A stretch of 30,165 nt of DNA from Gnetum montanum. Its lineage: Eukaryota > Streptophyta > Gnetopsida > Gnetales > Gnetaceae. Made by a program: the position numbers and the translations under genes. The DNA lies in contig MNCI01017514.1 of NCBI GenBank assembly GCA_015680685.1, forward strand, positions 21,196 to 51,360. The letters are read 5' to 3'. Shown here one piece after another: positions 17,620 through 29,965 of the stretch (position 1 is its first letter; each line of letters begins with the position of its first letter). Under the pieces are notes generated by a model. That model saw only the letters and a program-made list of their open reading frames with translations. It searched no databases and had not been told where the DNA came from.

Positions 17620-18681
17620 CTAATCAACATCGACATAATTAATGAGTTGAAAGTTATCGTTTGCCTCATAAAATAAGCCAAAAGAAGTTGTACCTCTTAT
17701 GTATCTTAAAATTATCTTAAGAATATCTACGTAAGGTTTTTTGGGATAGCTCATGAACCAATAAGTATAACTAACTGAAAATTGAATATCTGATCTTGAC
17801 GTGGTTAAATACATTAAGCTACCTATCATTGATCTATACTCATGTTCATCAATGGAATACCCTTCCATATCCTTCCTCAGTTTGATGGTTGATGGGAGAG
17901 GAGTTGAAGTAGGTTTGGATTGATACATTTTAAATTTTTGAAGCACAACTTTAGCATATTTTGCTGGTTTAATGAAATTCCTTGTAATGTTTGTTGAATT
18001 TCAATGCCTAGGTAATAGGAGAGCTTGCCTAAATCAGTCATTTTGAACTCTGCCTTCATGTCATGTCTAAATTTTTTTACTAATTAATGATCATTGCAAG
18101 TAAAGATAATGTCATTTACATATACTAAGACAAAGATAATTTTGATACTATTAGTCTTCTTAAACAAGGTATTATTTGTTGAGAACTTTGCAAAACCATG
18201 TTTCCTTAGGTATTCATCTAATTAAGAGAACCAAGCTCTTGGAGCTTGTTTGAGACCATACAAGGCCTTTTTTAGTCTAAGAACATGATCCTCTTTTCTA
18301 GGTATGGTAAATCTCTCAGGTTGATAGATGTAAATCTCTTCATTGAGGTAACCATTCAAAAATGTTGACTTAACATCCATTTGACAAACTACCATTTTAT
18401 CTTTGGTAGCATATGCCCAAATTTCCTAATAGATTCTAACCTTGCCATTGGTGCATAGGTTTCTTCATAACTATTCTAGCTTCTTGGACATAACCCTTGA
18501 CTACAAGTCTAGCCTTGTATTTATTTATTGAGTGGTCAGGAGTATACTTGGTAAGATATATCCACTTAGTCCTAATTATATTTGTGTCTTTGGGATATAG
18601 CACGAAGATCCATGTTTCATTCTTTTCAATTTGGAAAATTTCTTGTTTCATTACTTCAACCCAATGTGGTGTGCCTTTCAC
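17620..18681 (-). pseudogene. copia reverse transcriptase and connection region
   Basis: Bases 18681-18436 encode the RT start (TWIFVLYPKD, IRTKWIYLTKY, YKARLVVKGY). Around 18111-18122 the catalytic box reads YVND, where the family has YVDD. Bases 17946-17620 encode the RT end and linker to RNase H (STPLPSTIKL, YRSMIGSLMYLT, LRYIRGTTSFGL). Intervening stops and frameshifts break the gene. The Asp-to-Asn change alone should abolish polymerase activity. Confidence 0.85.
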
Positions 18682-18690
18682 ATCCTTGTA

Positions 18691-20272
18691 CTATAGAGGA
18701 TTTTGAATTTCTAATCTTCTTTTTCTTAATTGGTCTCTTGTTTCCAAAGCATTCATTAGAGATCCTATAACATCCAAAAGTGGATGATATGATTTTATTT
18801 GAACATGTTTCTTAACTGTTGGTTGTTTAGGAACCAAACTCATTAATTTAGAAAGGTTTTTCCCTAAGGTTTCTTGATGGACCTCAATTTTTTTTTTCAT
18901 TTTTTGAATATGATTTTTCATAATCAAAGTTGTTTTCATGATTTTTTTTTCAAAATTCTCAGGTTTAGTATTGCTAGAAATTTCTAAATTTGAATTTGTT
19001 TCAGAATTTTCTAAGGTTCATTTTGAATTTTTAGAATTTTTCAAGTTAGAGTTTTTGATTCCCATATATTTGACATCTAAGCTTTTAATCATTTTGTGAT
19101 TTGATGGAACATAGCACTTGTATACTTTAGTAGTTTATGAATAACCAACAAAGATGCATTCAATGGACTTGGGTTCTAATTTTTCTCTACCAAGCTTTAC
19201 TATTTTTGCAGAACAATTTGAGCCAAAAATTTGCAAATGAGCTAGTGAAGGTTTTTATTTTTTATTTACTACCAAACTAAGCTTTGTAAGGAGTTTTGAT
19301 TTTCAAGAAGCTTAAAACTAATCTATGTTAAAGATAATTAGTTGTGTTAAAAGCCTCAACCTAATTTTTTTTCAAGATTAGAATGTATTCTCATTACATG
19401 TGCCATGTNTTTTTTTCAAGATTAGAATGTATTCTCATTACATGTGCCATGTCTAGCAATGTTTTATTTTTTCTTCATAGGCCTCATGTTGTTGGGGTGT
19501 ATAGGGAATTGTAGTTTGATGCTGAATCCCTACATTTTGCAAGAAAGTTTCAAAATCTTTAGAGCAATATTCACCCCCATTGTTAGTCCTCAAGGTTTTA
19601 AATTTTTTTATTTAAATTAATTTTTGCCCAAGCCTTATAAATCTTAAAGTAATGTAAGGCTGGAGATTTGTATTTCATAAGATAAACTTGGAAAAATATA
19701 ATGACATCATCAATAAAAGTAATAAAATATCTACTACTACTTATACTAGAAATTTTAAATGGAACACAAATATTAGAATGAACAAGTTGTAGTTGTTCAA
19801 ATTATTGAGAGTGTACTTTCAGAAAAGAAGTCCTTGTTTGCTTTCCTTTAATGCAGTTACCACATGAAAAATCAGGTTGAATTGATAAATTTGGAAGTCC
19901 AAAAACCAATCCATTTTTTTCGGATGATTTCCAAATATCAATTTGATGAATGACCAAGCTTGTAATTCTAATTTCAGAATTCTCTAGACTTGGCTACTAG
20001 TGCATTTTCAAAGGCTATTTCTCAAGATTGTTGCTAGATTTATGAATAATCAGTTGTTTTTGGTCTTTGAATAACACACATTTTTTATTCTTAAAAATAC
20101 CTTGATATCCACAATCATCCAAATGACCATGACTCAAAATATTATAGTAGGAGTCAAGTACATAAAACACATTAGGGATAGTAAATTTATTTCCTTCATA
20201 ATTTTTTACAACTAGTGCTTCTTGACCTTTGATTTCATCTATAAATCCTCTTCCAAATGTTATATTGTCCAA
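18691..20272 (-). pseudogene. copia protease end, GAG-pre-integrase and integrase remnant
   Basis: Bases 20272-20015 encode the region before integrase (FTIPNVFYVLDSYYNILSHG). Around 19840-19880 the CGNCIKGKQTRTSF motif of the GAG-pre-integrase domain is readable. The integrase core follows (RYFITFIDD), but its first catalytic Asp reads Asn (LVHSN). Bases 18691-18939 encode a Lys-rich integrase-RT linker. There are many stops, plus an assembly-type duplication at 19366-19452. Confidence 0.75.
19366..19452. repeat. 43-bp exact duplication around an N (probable assembly scar)
   Basis: Bases 19366-19408 are repeated exactly at 19410-19452, with N at 19409 between them. Confidence 0.9.
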
Positions 20273-20509
20273 ATCTCCATATGCGAGATTTTGTAATAGT
20301 TCTTCCTAATGATTCATGTGCTTTGAGAAACTACTATCAAGTGACCAAGAGGTGGACTTGGTGGTAGGAGTAGCTAGCTTTACATATATGTTGACCAAAT
20401 AAGCACTAATCTCATCTTCTTCTTTCATTTCATTAGATTTATCCATTTAAAGAAGGATTTATCTTCTCATTGTTCATAATTTCAGTAGCTAGGTTGACCT
20501 TAACTTGCT

Positions 20510-21371
20510 TGGATCTTAGTATTTTTCTACAATTATTGATGTTATGTCCTTTCTTATGATAGTGGAAACATTTTTTGGATCCAAAGGTGGCTTTGATGAC
20601 ATGCCTTCTTCTTGATCTAATGGCTTATAATAAGATGGTGAATTTGTAGAACTTCATCCTTTATTCCACAAAAGGCAGCACCCCTATTTCAATATCCACT
20701 TATACCTCTTCCTCTTACTTGAGAACTTGAGATGAAGGATTTAGCTTGAAGTGTCTTTGTATCTTCTTCTTCTTCTTATTCTTTGAGGTCATATTCAAAT
20801 TGAACCAGCCATCTAGTAAGCTCATGAAGAGTAAGTTTTTTCAAGTTAAGAAGATTATTAATGGAAATGGCCAATGCCTTGAATGTTTTTGTCAAGGTTT
20901 GAAGAAATTTTAGGATCACATCTTTTTGTTCTACATCATGTCCTAGATTTTTCATAGCTAAAACTACATTGTTGACCCTTAAAGTATATGTATCAATTGA
21001 CTCTTCTTCTTTCATTCTTAGGGTCTCATATTGTGTCTTAAGGGTTTGAGGTTTTATGGTTCTTATTTCTTCATGACCCAATGTTTTTAATCTTGTCCTT
21101 TACATAATTTAAAAGTTGAAGAATAATGAGAGATTTTTCTAAATTCATCATTAGTCATGCTTAAATGAATAATAGTCATTACCTTATTTTCCTCCTTTTA
21201 GTTATCATATGTAGTGTATTCCTTGCTAGTTTTATCAGTAACAACTGGTACATTTTCAAAATCACTTTGTATCCATTCTCAAAATCCTTTATATTTTAGT
21301 AAAAATTCCATTTTCCTTTTTCATACTTCATAATTGTTAACATCAAATGGAGGTATCTTTGTTTTTGCCAT
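20510..21371 (-). pseudogene. copia gag remnant
   Basis: It begins at the ATG 21371-21369 (MAKTKIPPFD, a typical copia Gag start). Several stops follow, then a 101-codon open stretch (21081-20776) of the UBN2/Retrotran_gag_2 type (YETLRMKEEESIDTYTLRVNNV). A zinc knuckle at about 20530-20575 has lost its second Cys (Tyr in its place) but keeps the other ligands. Confidence 0.8.
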
Positions 21372-22748
21372 CTTAATTAAAGATTTAAAAATTGTGAAAT
21401 GATTGAAACAAGCACTCTACAAAACAAAATGTTCAATTTTCATTAGGCACAATGGTTCTAATTTTTATTAATGAAATGCCAAATAACTTTTCCTACAACA
21501 TAAAAGATTGTTTTTATATCACCTGTAATAGCAACCTTGAATGTATGATTTCTTATGTCTTCTATGCTGCATAATCTTGATTCTAATTTATCAAGTAATG
21601 GTCTTCTATCTTCAAGTTTTTCTTTCTTCTTCAAATTGCAACCAAAATTCTAAATGAGAATTGATTAGACAGAAATTCTAGCTTACTTTTCTTTTAGTGA
21701 AATATGATTTAATGAAATAGAAAATAAGAATGTTAGAGAAACTGATTCAGTAGTATCCACATGGTATTTTTTTAAATAGTAAAATTATTCAATAATACAA
21801 ATTATTATTTCAACAAATTGTGTGTAGTTCAGACTGATAACACATATTCAAATGATTTCCCATCTAAACAAAGTGCTGAAATTATTATTAATCTTCTTAA
21901 TTCAGTAATTTGTAAATTGAGAGTAAAGAATACTCTAAAATAATTTATGAAGATTATTTAATTGAACTAATTTAGATTATGGAGGTTTACAACAAAATCA
22001 AATTATCTTACAACAATTTCAAATTCAAATTTTGTAGTATTATAAGACTATGTTTCAAAAAAATAGAATAAATTCTGACTATTAATCATCTTCTAATTAC
22101 TGTGCCTAATTTGTTACTAAGCAATAAAATTTTATGTATGTCAATGTGTCATTAATTAAAATAAGCCCTCCAAATATTCAATAGGTCAGAGCTGCCCCTA
22201 CAATTTATATTTTATAAGAAATAAAACATACAAGGATGAAACCTTTCCAATAATGATGGACAAAGATGGTAATGAAACCTTAACAACGAACGTAATCTTT
22301 GTAACTCTAGAATGCAACCATCATAGGAAGATTTTCTTAGATCTCAATTTTACTTTCAAAAGACTTTAACTACTATTGTAGCCATAATAGGTGAACCTTA
22401 CAAAGGTCTAGAACCAAATTATATTACTAGACAACCAAGGATCTGCAATGTAATCTTTTTGCAAGTGATTGAGGATGTAGTTCTTTTAAATAATAGAAAT
22501 TTGATAAATCATTAAAAATGCTTGGTAATGTATATCTTTGTATTAAAAACATTAAATCAACTAGTAGACAAAAATAATAAGTGAGTAGACCAAACACAAA
22601 AAGTGAAAATGAGAAGGATTTGAAAGAGGCTTGAACAAAACATGTAACAACCTAAAATTTCCCAAGATCTTGAGGCAAGTGGTGAAGTTTTTTCTCAAAC
22701 TCACTCCTATTACAATATGAAATTTTCACAATATAAAATATTGGTGGA
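21372..22748. other. AT-rich non-coding region (copia 5' LTR expected here)
   Basis: No ORF above background and no RNA gene seen. The copia 5' LTR should start close to 21430 (TGTTCAA is a candidate), but I could not match it to the left LTR by eye. A TGTAACAACC at 22643 is an alternative end for the gypsy LTR. Confidence 0.35.
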
Positions 22749-25612
22749 TGTAATACCCTGCCCTAGCTAGGGTAGGGTGATGCCTAGGATCAAGTAATCT
22801 TACAATAGAAGCATGATAACTAAAAACCAATGATGTGTAGAATACATGCTATTAAGGAAGGTTAAACTACCCTGCCCTAGCTAGGGTAGGGTGATGCCTA
22901 GGATCAAGTAATCTTACAATAGAAGCATGATAACTAAAAACCAATGATGTGTAGAATACATGCTATTAAGGAAGGTTAAACTGCATAGAAACTTTATATT
23001 ACACCAAAAACTAAACATATATTTCAACTTATAAAATTGTAAGTCTCTACATAAATCAAATTATGCATGGCTCTACTAAAATATAAAAACACATAAACAT
23101 CATCATCATCTATATAAGAGTATAGAGAGTTTCATACAATGATACATAGTCCATATGACTGTACATGAAAATATACATTAACTAAGCATTGAATATTTTT
23201 CTTTCCTCTACTCTCCCACTCCATGATCATTTAGGCCCCTACACCTGTCACATATAATTAAATAAAGTTAATACACAACTGAGTGGGAAGCCTTTACACT
23301 TCCCCTACTAGATGGTTAATAAGTGTTGCACTAGAGGAGAATAGTGGGATATAAGGTAACCTGTAATAATTGTTAGTGTTATGCATGCTCAAAACAACAC
23401 ACCCACACATCATAGAGCCCCTAATGCTAACATAATCATTCTCAAAGAGGATAGATGACTATCATACAATCACAGATAAAACCATATTCTGACATCATCT
23501 AGCATGTCCATGTCACCATACCCATGATATACCATTAAATAATCCATGATCCACACAATCATAATCCAATAATAACACATATTATCAATGGTATGCCTCA
23601 CAAGCCAATACTATCATATACATAGCCCATGTGGTCACTAGCATATCCACACTTAGTGTAGCATGTGAAATTTTTCCATGAGCACTCATTATAGTGATTT
23701 CTTGTAGGTCTTTTATTTATTCAACTAGTGCTAGGGTTCATCAACTTGTGACTCATAATCACTAGCCTATTGAAGGACTAGCAATAGGGACTAACACACC
23801 TATGCGATATACTAGCCATAAGGATGAACACATCTATGCTCTCCCACCCTTAGGATGAGGCTTGAGATAGAAGCCTCACTAATGCATCATAGTGGGGGTC
23901 AATCCATACTACCTATAGGATTCTTCATCACCAATCGGTCCACACACTTATGCTAGCACCACTTACAAACAACCTTCACAAGCATCATTGTGAAGACATG
24001 TATGCATTCCAACTAGCTTAAGCCAACACATGTCATAAGCACAACATATCCAAACAAACATAGCATAACCACACATATCCACATCTAATAGTTCTAGTCA
24101 TTCCATGAAAACAATACCATGATTTAACAAAATAACATTAATACCACGATATGAAAAAATGATACCATATTTTTCAAGCTACATGTACTTTCACACAAAT
24201 GACTACTATAATAACCTTCAAAATGATATATGCCTAAAGAGAAAACCAGTCCCATGATTAGAAAGTACTTCCCAAAATGATCCTAATAACACTAATTTTA
24301 CCTAAATTGGGCTCATGGAAGCGAAGTTATGCATGTTCAAAGTTTAAATGTTTAATAATATTTAATTACCACTAGGAAGGATTGGAACTCCCAAGAATGG
24401 TCACATCCCAATAGGCTCCTAAAGTATCATATTCCAATCATACCAGTCTCATCAACATCACATGTCATATTCTACAAGTCCACATCATACCATACATCAC
24501 ATATATATTACTATACAATTCATAACCAAAATTGGACAATTTCAAAAAATAGGCAAAATAACATGTCCAAGATCAATGTTTGAGCTATCTACCCCACATG
24601 CCCACATCACATAATCATATATACTATTATAGCACAAAAAAATAGGAAAAAGGAAAAGACAACCCACCAATTAAAATTGTTAAGGCAGAAAGGCTAAAAC
24701 AAGTAGAAAACCCTCAAAAATCTTGTAGGACTGTTTCACTCCCAACAAGTTCTACACCCACATAGATATGATTGCAGAAATTCCAAATCTAGGTTCAAAG
24801 CAAGCAAAAACCATTGACAAAGTGCAAAATGCAAAAAAATGTAGAATAGAAGAAAAGAGAAGAAAGAAAAATGAAAGAACAGGATCTTGTGCATTTCTCT
24901 TAATAAGAACATAAAAGAAAAGAAAAAGAAATGAAAATCCAAAACCCAATTTCTATGGGTAAGTAGTGGTGAGGTGGTCAGTACAAAAAAAATAAACATA
25001 TAACCTATATTTTTTACTATATGCTTTGTATTAAGAAAAACCAATGATGCACTTCTTTTCTCACGTGACGTGAGTTCACTTTTTATTTTTTGCCCTTTTG
25101 AATTATTTATTATTATTTTAAATGAACTAATTTCATAAGATATCTTTATTTTTTTTCTTTGCAATTAATTTCGTGAACTTTAATCATGCGTAACAAACAC
25201 ATAGAGACTCCAAATTAAAATCCATTGGAACCTATGAGATCCTTATCATATGATGTAAACATTCACATGCCAAAACCACACCTAAAAATCACGCAACATA
25301 ACACTATATTGCAAATGCATAAATACTAAAATCACACATAAAGCATAAAGACATATCGAATAGGTGCTCTTCTACCCCATTCTAACATCCTTGCTAGCAA
25401 CATCACCCATCTAACATATCATATAGGGCTAGTGTACATAATTGCATTAGCTAAGCATGTAAAGACATCATAATAATAACATAAATATGAAGCCTCTTAA
25501 AAATACATTTATATTACATTAACTCATCCCCAACAACCCACTAGGACTCCAGATATAATGTATAAATCATAAGCGTATGACCATACCTAATGTCTCTAGA
25601 TGGGATGTAACA
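22749..25612 (-). repeat. 3' LTR of decayed Ty3/gypsy chromovirus-like element (about 2.9 kb)
   Basis: The right boundary is firm: the minus strand reads GAGGAGGGAAGAG (polypurine tract) then TGTTACATCCC. The left boundary is the best TG-type match, TGTAATACCC at 22749; TGTAACAACC at 22643 is the alternative. A ~2.9-kb LTR fits the Tekay/Del group of chromoviruses. Minus-strand open frames at 24736-25164 encode a Phe/Leu-rich low-complexity peptide and are not considered genes. The 5' LTR is right of the window. Confidence 0.6.
22754..22981. repeat. Exact 114-bp tandem duplication
   Basis: Bases 22754-22867 and 22868-22981 appear identical. Each copy starts TACCCTGCCCTAGCTAGGG, which includes the palindrome CCCTAGCTAGGG. 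It lies at the inner edge of the gypsy LTR end. Perfect identity in an otherwise decayed element suggests a very recent duplication or an unmerged assembly overlap. Confidence 0.85.
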
Positions 25613-25628
25613 CTCTTCCCTCCTCGAG
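25613..25628 (-). other. Polypurine tract of gypsy element
   Basis: The minus strand reads CTCGAGGAGGGAAGAG directly before the LTR start. Confidence 0.75.
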
Positions 25629-28480
25629 AATCTTCCTCTCAAAAGATCTCAAGATGAGCTACGTGCATCTTAGTCTCCACCTTCCAAGTAGCTTCTGAAG
25701 CTTCATGTCTCCTCCATAAAATCTTAACCATAGGTACAACTTTACTACATAGCTATCGCAACATACGATCAACAATCTCTATTGGCTACTCAACATAACT
25801 GATATTAGACAATAGTTGTATCCTTCAATGGTCAATCACATGATGTTCATTAGGCACATAATGTCATAGCATAGATACATGATATACATCATGGACATGT
25901 GCCAAATGATGAGGTAATGCTATCTGTTAGGCCACTCTCCCAATCCACTATAACACNTGAGGTAATGCTATCTGTTAGGCCACTCTCCCAATCCACTATA
26001 ACACCTAAAATGGACCAATGTATCTAAGAGCCAATTTCTCTTTTTTTCCAAATCGTGTAAGGCCTTTTAAGAGAGAAACATGAAGAAATATATGATCTTT
26101 GACTACAAACTCTAGTGGCCTTCAACACTGATTGGAAAAGGCTACCTACCTATTTGTGTAGCTCTTAATCTATCTCAGATCTCTTGAATCTACTATGTAG
26201 TCTACCTAACCAAATCTATGCTCACCTATTGATGATCTTATATGGTATCCCAAAATAAAGATGTTCTACATGGCCTATCATATAAAATGCCATATTTTGC
26301 TACTTGAAAACTCTCTTGATAACTATTATTATATGCAAATTCAACTAATGGTAGCATTTGATCCCAACCTTCACTATACTGCAAAGCATAAGCTCTCAAC
26401 ATGTCTTCTAGAATCTGATTCACCTACTTAGTCTAACCATCAGTTTGTGGATGATATGTCAAACTTAGATTCAGCTTTGTATCCATATCCTTCTAAAATT
26501 CTTGCCAAAAATGTAACATGAATCGAGCATCTCTATCACTAATAATTCATCATGACACACCATGCAACTGCACTATCTCTATAAGAAAGAGACGTGTAGT
26601 TCTACTACACTTATCGATGATTGTGTGGTAAGGAAATGAGTAGACTTGTCAATAAATTAACAACTACTAATATAGCATCACAACCATTGCAAGCTCATGG
26701 AAGACAAATAATGAAATTAATACCAATTGCATCCCATTTCCACAAAGGAATATTGTGGGAATGCAAATATCCCCTAGGTGTCTAATGCTCTATCTTCACT
26801 TGTTTGCAAATTAAACATTCAAATACATACTCTCCTACATTCGTCTTCATACCAAGCCACCAATACATTCATTGTAAAATCTGGTACATTTTTTGACTAC
26901 CTAGATGCATTTGGTATCTACTCATGTGTGCTTCATCCATTAATTAAATTCATAGAGCTTCTGGAACACATACTTGACCATCCCTCCATAACACTCCATG
27001 ACTATCCATAGAAAGCAGTCCATTAGAGGTGATCTGCTGCCTCCATTCTTGACACCATGGATCATGTCATTATTGCTCTTGTATTTGATCTTGCAAATAT
27101 AATTAGATTGTTAAGTTATTAAGCTTACTCACCATCCTACTCCATGCATCCACTACTTTATTAGTCTTTCTAGGCCTATATTTAATAGTGAAATCACAAT
27201 CAACAAGTAGCTTCACCCATCTATGTTGTCACAAGTTTAACTGTGGCTAACTCATAAGATATTGGAGGCTCTTATGGTCAGTCCAAATAGTAACCTACTC
27301 CCCATATAGATAGTGTTTCCAAATCTTCAATATGAATATCATAACACCCAACTCTAGATCATGCATGAGATATCTAGTTTCATGTGGTCTTAATTAATGA
27401 GATCCATAAGCCACAACCGTTCCATCCTACATCAACACACAACCAAATCCATCCCTTGAAGCATCAGTACTAACATCATATGGATGTCCTAGTATACGAC
27501 ATATTAGCTCTAGAGTGGTCACCAATCTATGCTTCAACTCTTCAAATGTAGCCTACCAAGTTGGGCCCCAAGTAAAGTTAGCCTCCTTCCTCAACAATTG
27601 AGTCAAAGGAGATTCTATGAGAGAAAAATGTTCCACAAAAATCTAGTAATATCTTGCTAGTCCCAAGAAGCTTTGTACCTCCACTGCTGATTATGACATA
27701 GGCCAATCATGAATGACTACAATCTTTTTAGGATCCACAAAGATACTAGCTCCTAACATCACATGTCCCAAAAATTGAATCTTTGATTGCCAAAATGAAC
27801 ACTTGGATGGTTGAGCATATAGTTGGTATCCCCTCAAAGTCTGTAAGACTATCTACAAGTGCTTTGCATGCAATTTATCATTAAGAGAATATACTAAGAT
27901 ATCATCTATGAAGATAATCACAAACTTATCTATGAATGGCCACATGACATTGTTCATGAGGTGCATGAAAACTGCTGGTGCATTTGTCAACCCAAAGGAA
28001 AGCACCGAAAATTCATAATGGCTATACCATGTTCTAAATGCTATCTTTGACATATCCTATTCATGTACCTATACTTGATGATACCCATACTTAAGATCAA
28101 TCTTTGAGAATACATGAGCTCCTTGAAATTGGTCAAACAAGTCTTCAATGCATGGAAAAGGATATTTATTGTTCATAGACACTTGGTTTATCTACCTGTA
28201 ATCTATGCATAGCTGCAAATCCCCATCCTTCTTTTTAACAAATAACATTGGTGCATCCCACGTTGATACACTAGGTTGAATAATTTCTTTGTCCAACAAT
28301 TCTTGTAGTTGAATGTTTATCTCTACTAGCTCTATGGGAGACATTCTATGTGGAGCCTTTGAAATAGGCTCTGTACCTGGTTTATGTTCGATCTTGAACT
28401 CAATCTCTCACCTTAGTGAAAAATCTAGTAATTCTAACTAGATTAGAGAATTCATGAACCATAGGAATTTGGTCTATCTC
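25629..28480 (-). pseudogene. gypsy pol: RT, RNase H, integrase and chromodomain-like tail, decayed
   Basis: In minus-strand order: RT at about 28480-27560, with an intact IIFIDDIL box (DD codons 27901-27906) inside the open stretch 28053-27853 ([16 protein letters not shown]). RNase H runs about 27510-27150 (TDASRDGFG, then WTDHKSLQYL). The integrase zinc finger and core span about 27000-26500 (HMSRYQMHLGSQKMY, FECLICKQVK). The integrase end is at 26423-26238 (LPLVEFAYNNSY). A chromodomain-like tail lies at about 25760-25650 (EIVDRMLR, then ATWKVETKM), typical of plant chromoviruses of the Tekay/Del type. Stops, mostly TAG, interrupt every domain. A 47-bp duplication at 25910-26004 adds a frameshift. 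Confidence 0.85.
25910..26004. repeat. 47-bp exact duplication around an N (probable assembly scar)
   Basis: Bases 25910-25956 are repeated exactly at 25958-26004, with N at 25957 between them. Confidence 0.9.
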
Positions 28481-28777
28481 CACCATATTTATTTTATATA
28501 TTATAGCCACAAAGCATGCATGTCCTTTTTGAAGTATCCTACGGTACATCCAAGAGGAAACCAAATCTAGGTGCATAGTCCTCGGATGAGTTTGTACCTC
28601 AATCGGAGCACCATCAACTGATTGTAGTCATAGGAGCTTTTGCTGGCAATCAGAACAAGCATTGACTTGCAACAACTAAACCATCCCCAAAATTACATCA
28701 TATACTCCAAGATCCATAACATGTAAATCACTAATGCATTGCATACCTTCCAATTCTACTAGCACACCTATACACAC

Positions 28778-28975
28778 CTAATCAACTTGAGTTTCATGAC
28801 CCCTAGTAGAAGATACTATCAAACTAGGAGAAAGAGAATGGCATAAAAGAGCCATATGATGTACAATCACAGGATCTATGAAAGAATGGCTAGCACCTGG
28901 ATAAAATAAAATCAACATAGCAAAGCTCAAAATCATACCTCCCATCTTCATCATTATGTTTTGTTGCACATCCAA
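28778..28975 (-). pseudogene. gypsy retropepsin-like protease remnant
   Basis: The open 65-codon stretch contains LFYPGASHSFID, matching the family pattern LFDSGATHSFIS. The catalytic Asp position reads Tyr, so activity would be lost. It lies between the gag zinc knuckles and RT, as expected. Confidence 0.75.
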
Positions 28976-28999
28976 AGACTACTTTGTTAAGGAATACAC

Positions 29000-29965
29000 C
29001 CATCCTTGAGTCCTCTGGTTGCATCCCCCAAGTTGTGTGACTGGTGCTCCACATCCATCCTAAACTGAAGGTCGCTATCCTTAGCCTTTTCCTCCTCCAC
29101 TACTACCTACCTTCTTTGGGTACTCCCATGCTCGATGCCTTGGCTTCCCACATGCAAAAAAATTCTGGAAATCCCTCTACATATGAATAGGTTGCCCACA
29201 TCTATAACAAATAATAGCTCCATTACCAACTCCAAAAGTGGTACCATGAGTAGGTGTTGGATGCTCACCTCTAGGGCCATCAGCTTACTTAGAGGGGCCA
29301 AGCCTCTCCTTAGATGTTAATCCTCTCTTCTACCCCTATTACCTCTCTCTACATGCCATATCTTCTCATTCATTCCTCTCTAAATCCATGGCTATTACTG
29401 TAGCTTCATCGTAGGATGTCAATATGATGGGTAATAGGTGATCCTTCAAAGATGGCCTCAAAACAAAAACAATCCTATTCACTCATGCCTAAGCATCTTT
29501 CTACATTTGTGGTACATAACTACTCAGCTCAAAGAAATGAGCATCGTACTCTACCATAGATCAACTACCCTGATATAAATGGTAGAACTTGTCCTCATTG
29601 GTCTGTGCATATTGGGTAGACACATAATGACCTATAAAATATGCTAGAAAATCATCCCATGCCACCTCTTGACTAGTCCATCCCTTGGCTTGCTCTTTAG
29701 TTGTCCACCAATGTTGGGCATTACCAATCAATTGATAAAGTACTAAGTGAGTTTGTTGAATTGATGAATAGCCCGTCAAGTCAAAAGCCTTTTGAAATTA
29801 CTCCAATCATTTTGTAGCTATAGTGGATCCTAAGTGCCATCAAATTTAGGAGGTCCCAACTTCTGAAACTTCTCTATTACTTTCCTATTGATAGCCTTCC
29901 TATTTGATTCTCCTAAGCCTCCACTATCACTACTATTGGTGACCGTTTGGCGTGATCACCAACGA
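29000..29965 (-). pseudogene. gypsy gag remnant
   Basis: N-terminal residues near 29865 include FQKLGPPKFDG, the usual start of chromovirus Gag. Bases 29779-29561 are a 72-codon Retrotrans_gag core (LIGNAQHWWTTKEQ, then WDDFLAYFIGHYV). Two zinc knuckles at about 29215-29125 are damaged: CYRCGQPIHM then a TAG, with the last Cys read as Phe, and ACGKPRHRAWEY with the final Cys read as Tyr. Confidence 0.75.

Larger units (their letters stand above)
17109..21371 (-). mobile_element. Decayed Ty1/copia retrotransposon (internal region)
   Basis: On the minus strand from 21371: gag, zinc knuckle, protease/GAG-pre-integrase region, integrase, RT, RNase H, polypurine tract (17120-17109, CAAGGGGGCG type). 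This order, with integrase before RT, defines Ty1/copia. Reading frames are interrupted throughout by stops and small frameshifts. A clear tRNA-Met primer-binding site was not found right of 21371; only a weak candidate near 21412-21430. Lineage within copia not assigned. Confidence 0.85.

Noticed and set aside
24736-25164. 142-codon minus-strand frame rich in Phe/Leu
   Set aside because: Lies inside the gypsy LTR and translates polypurine/polypyrimidine low-complexity DNA; no domain.
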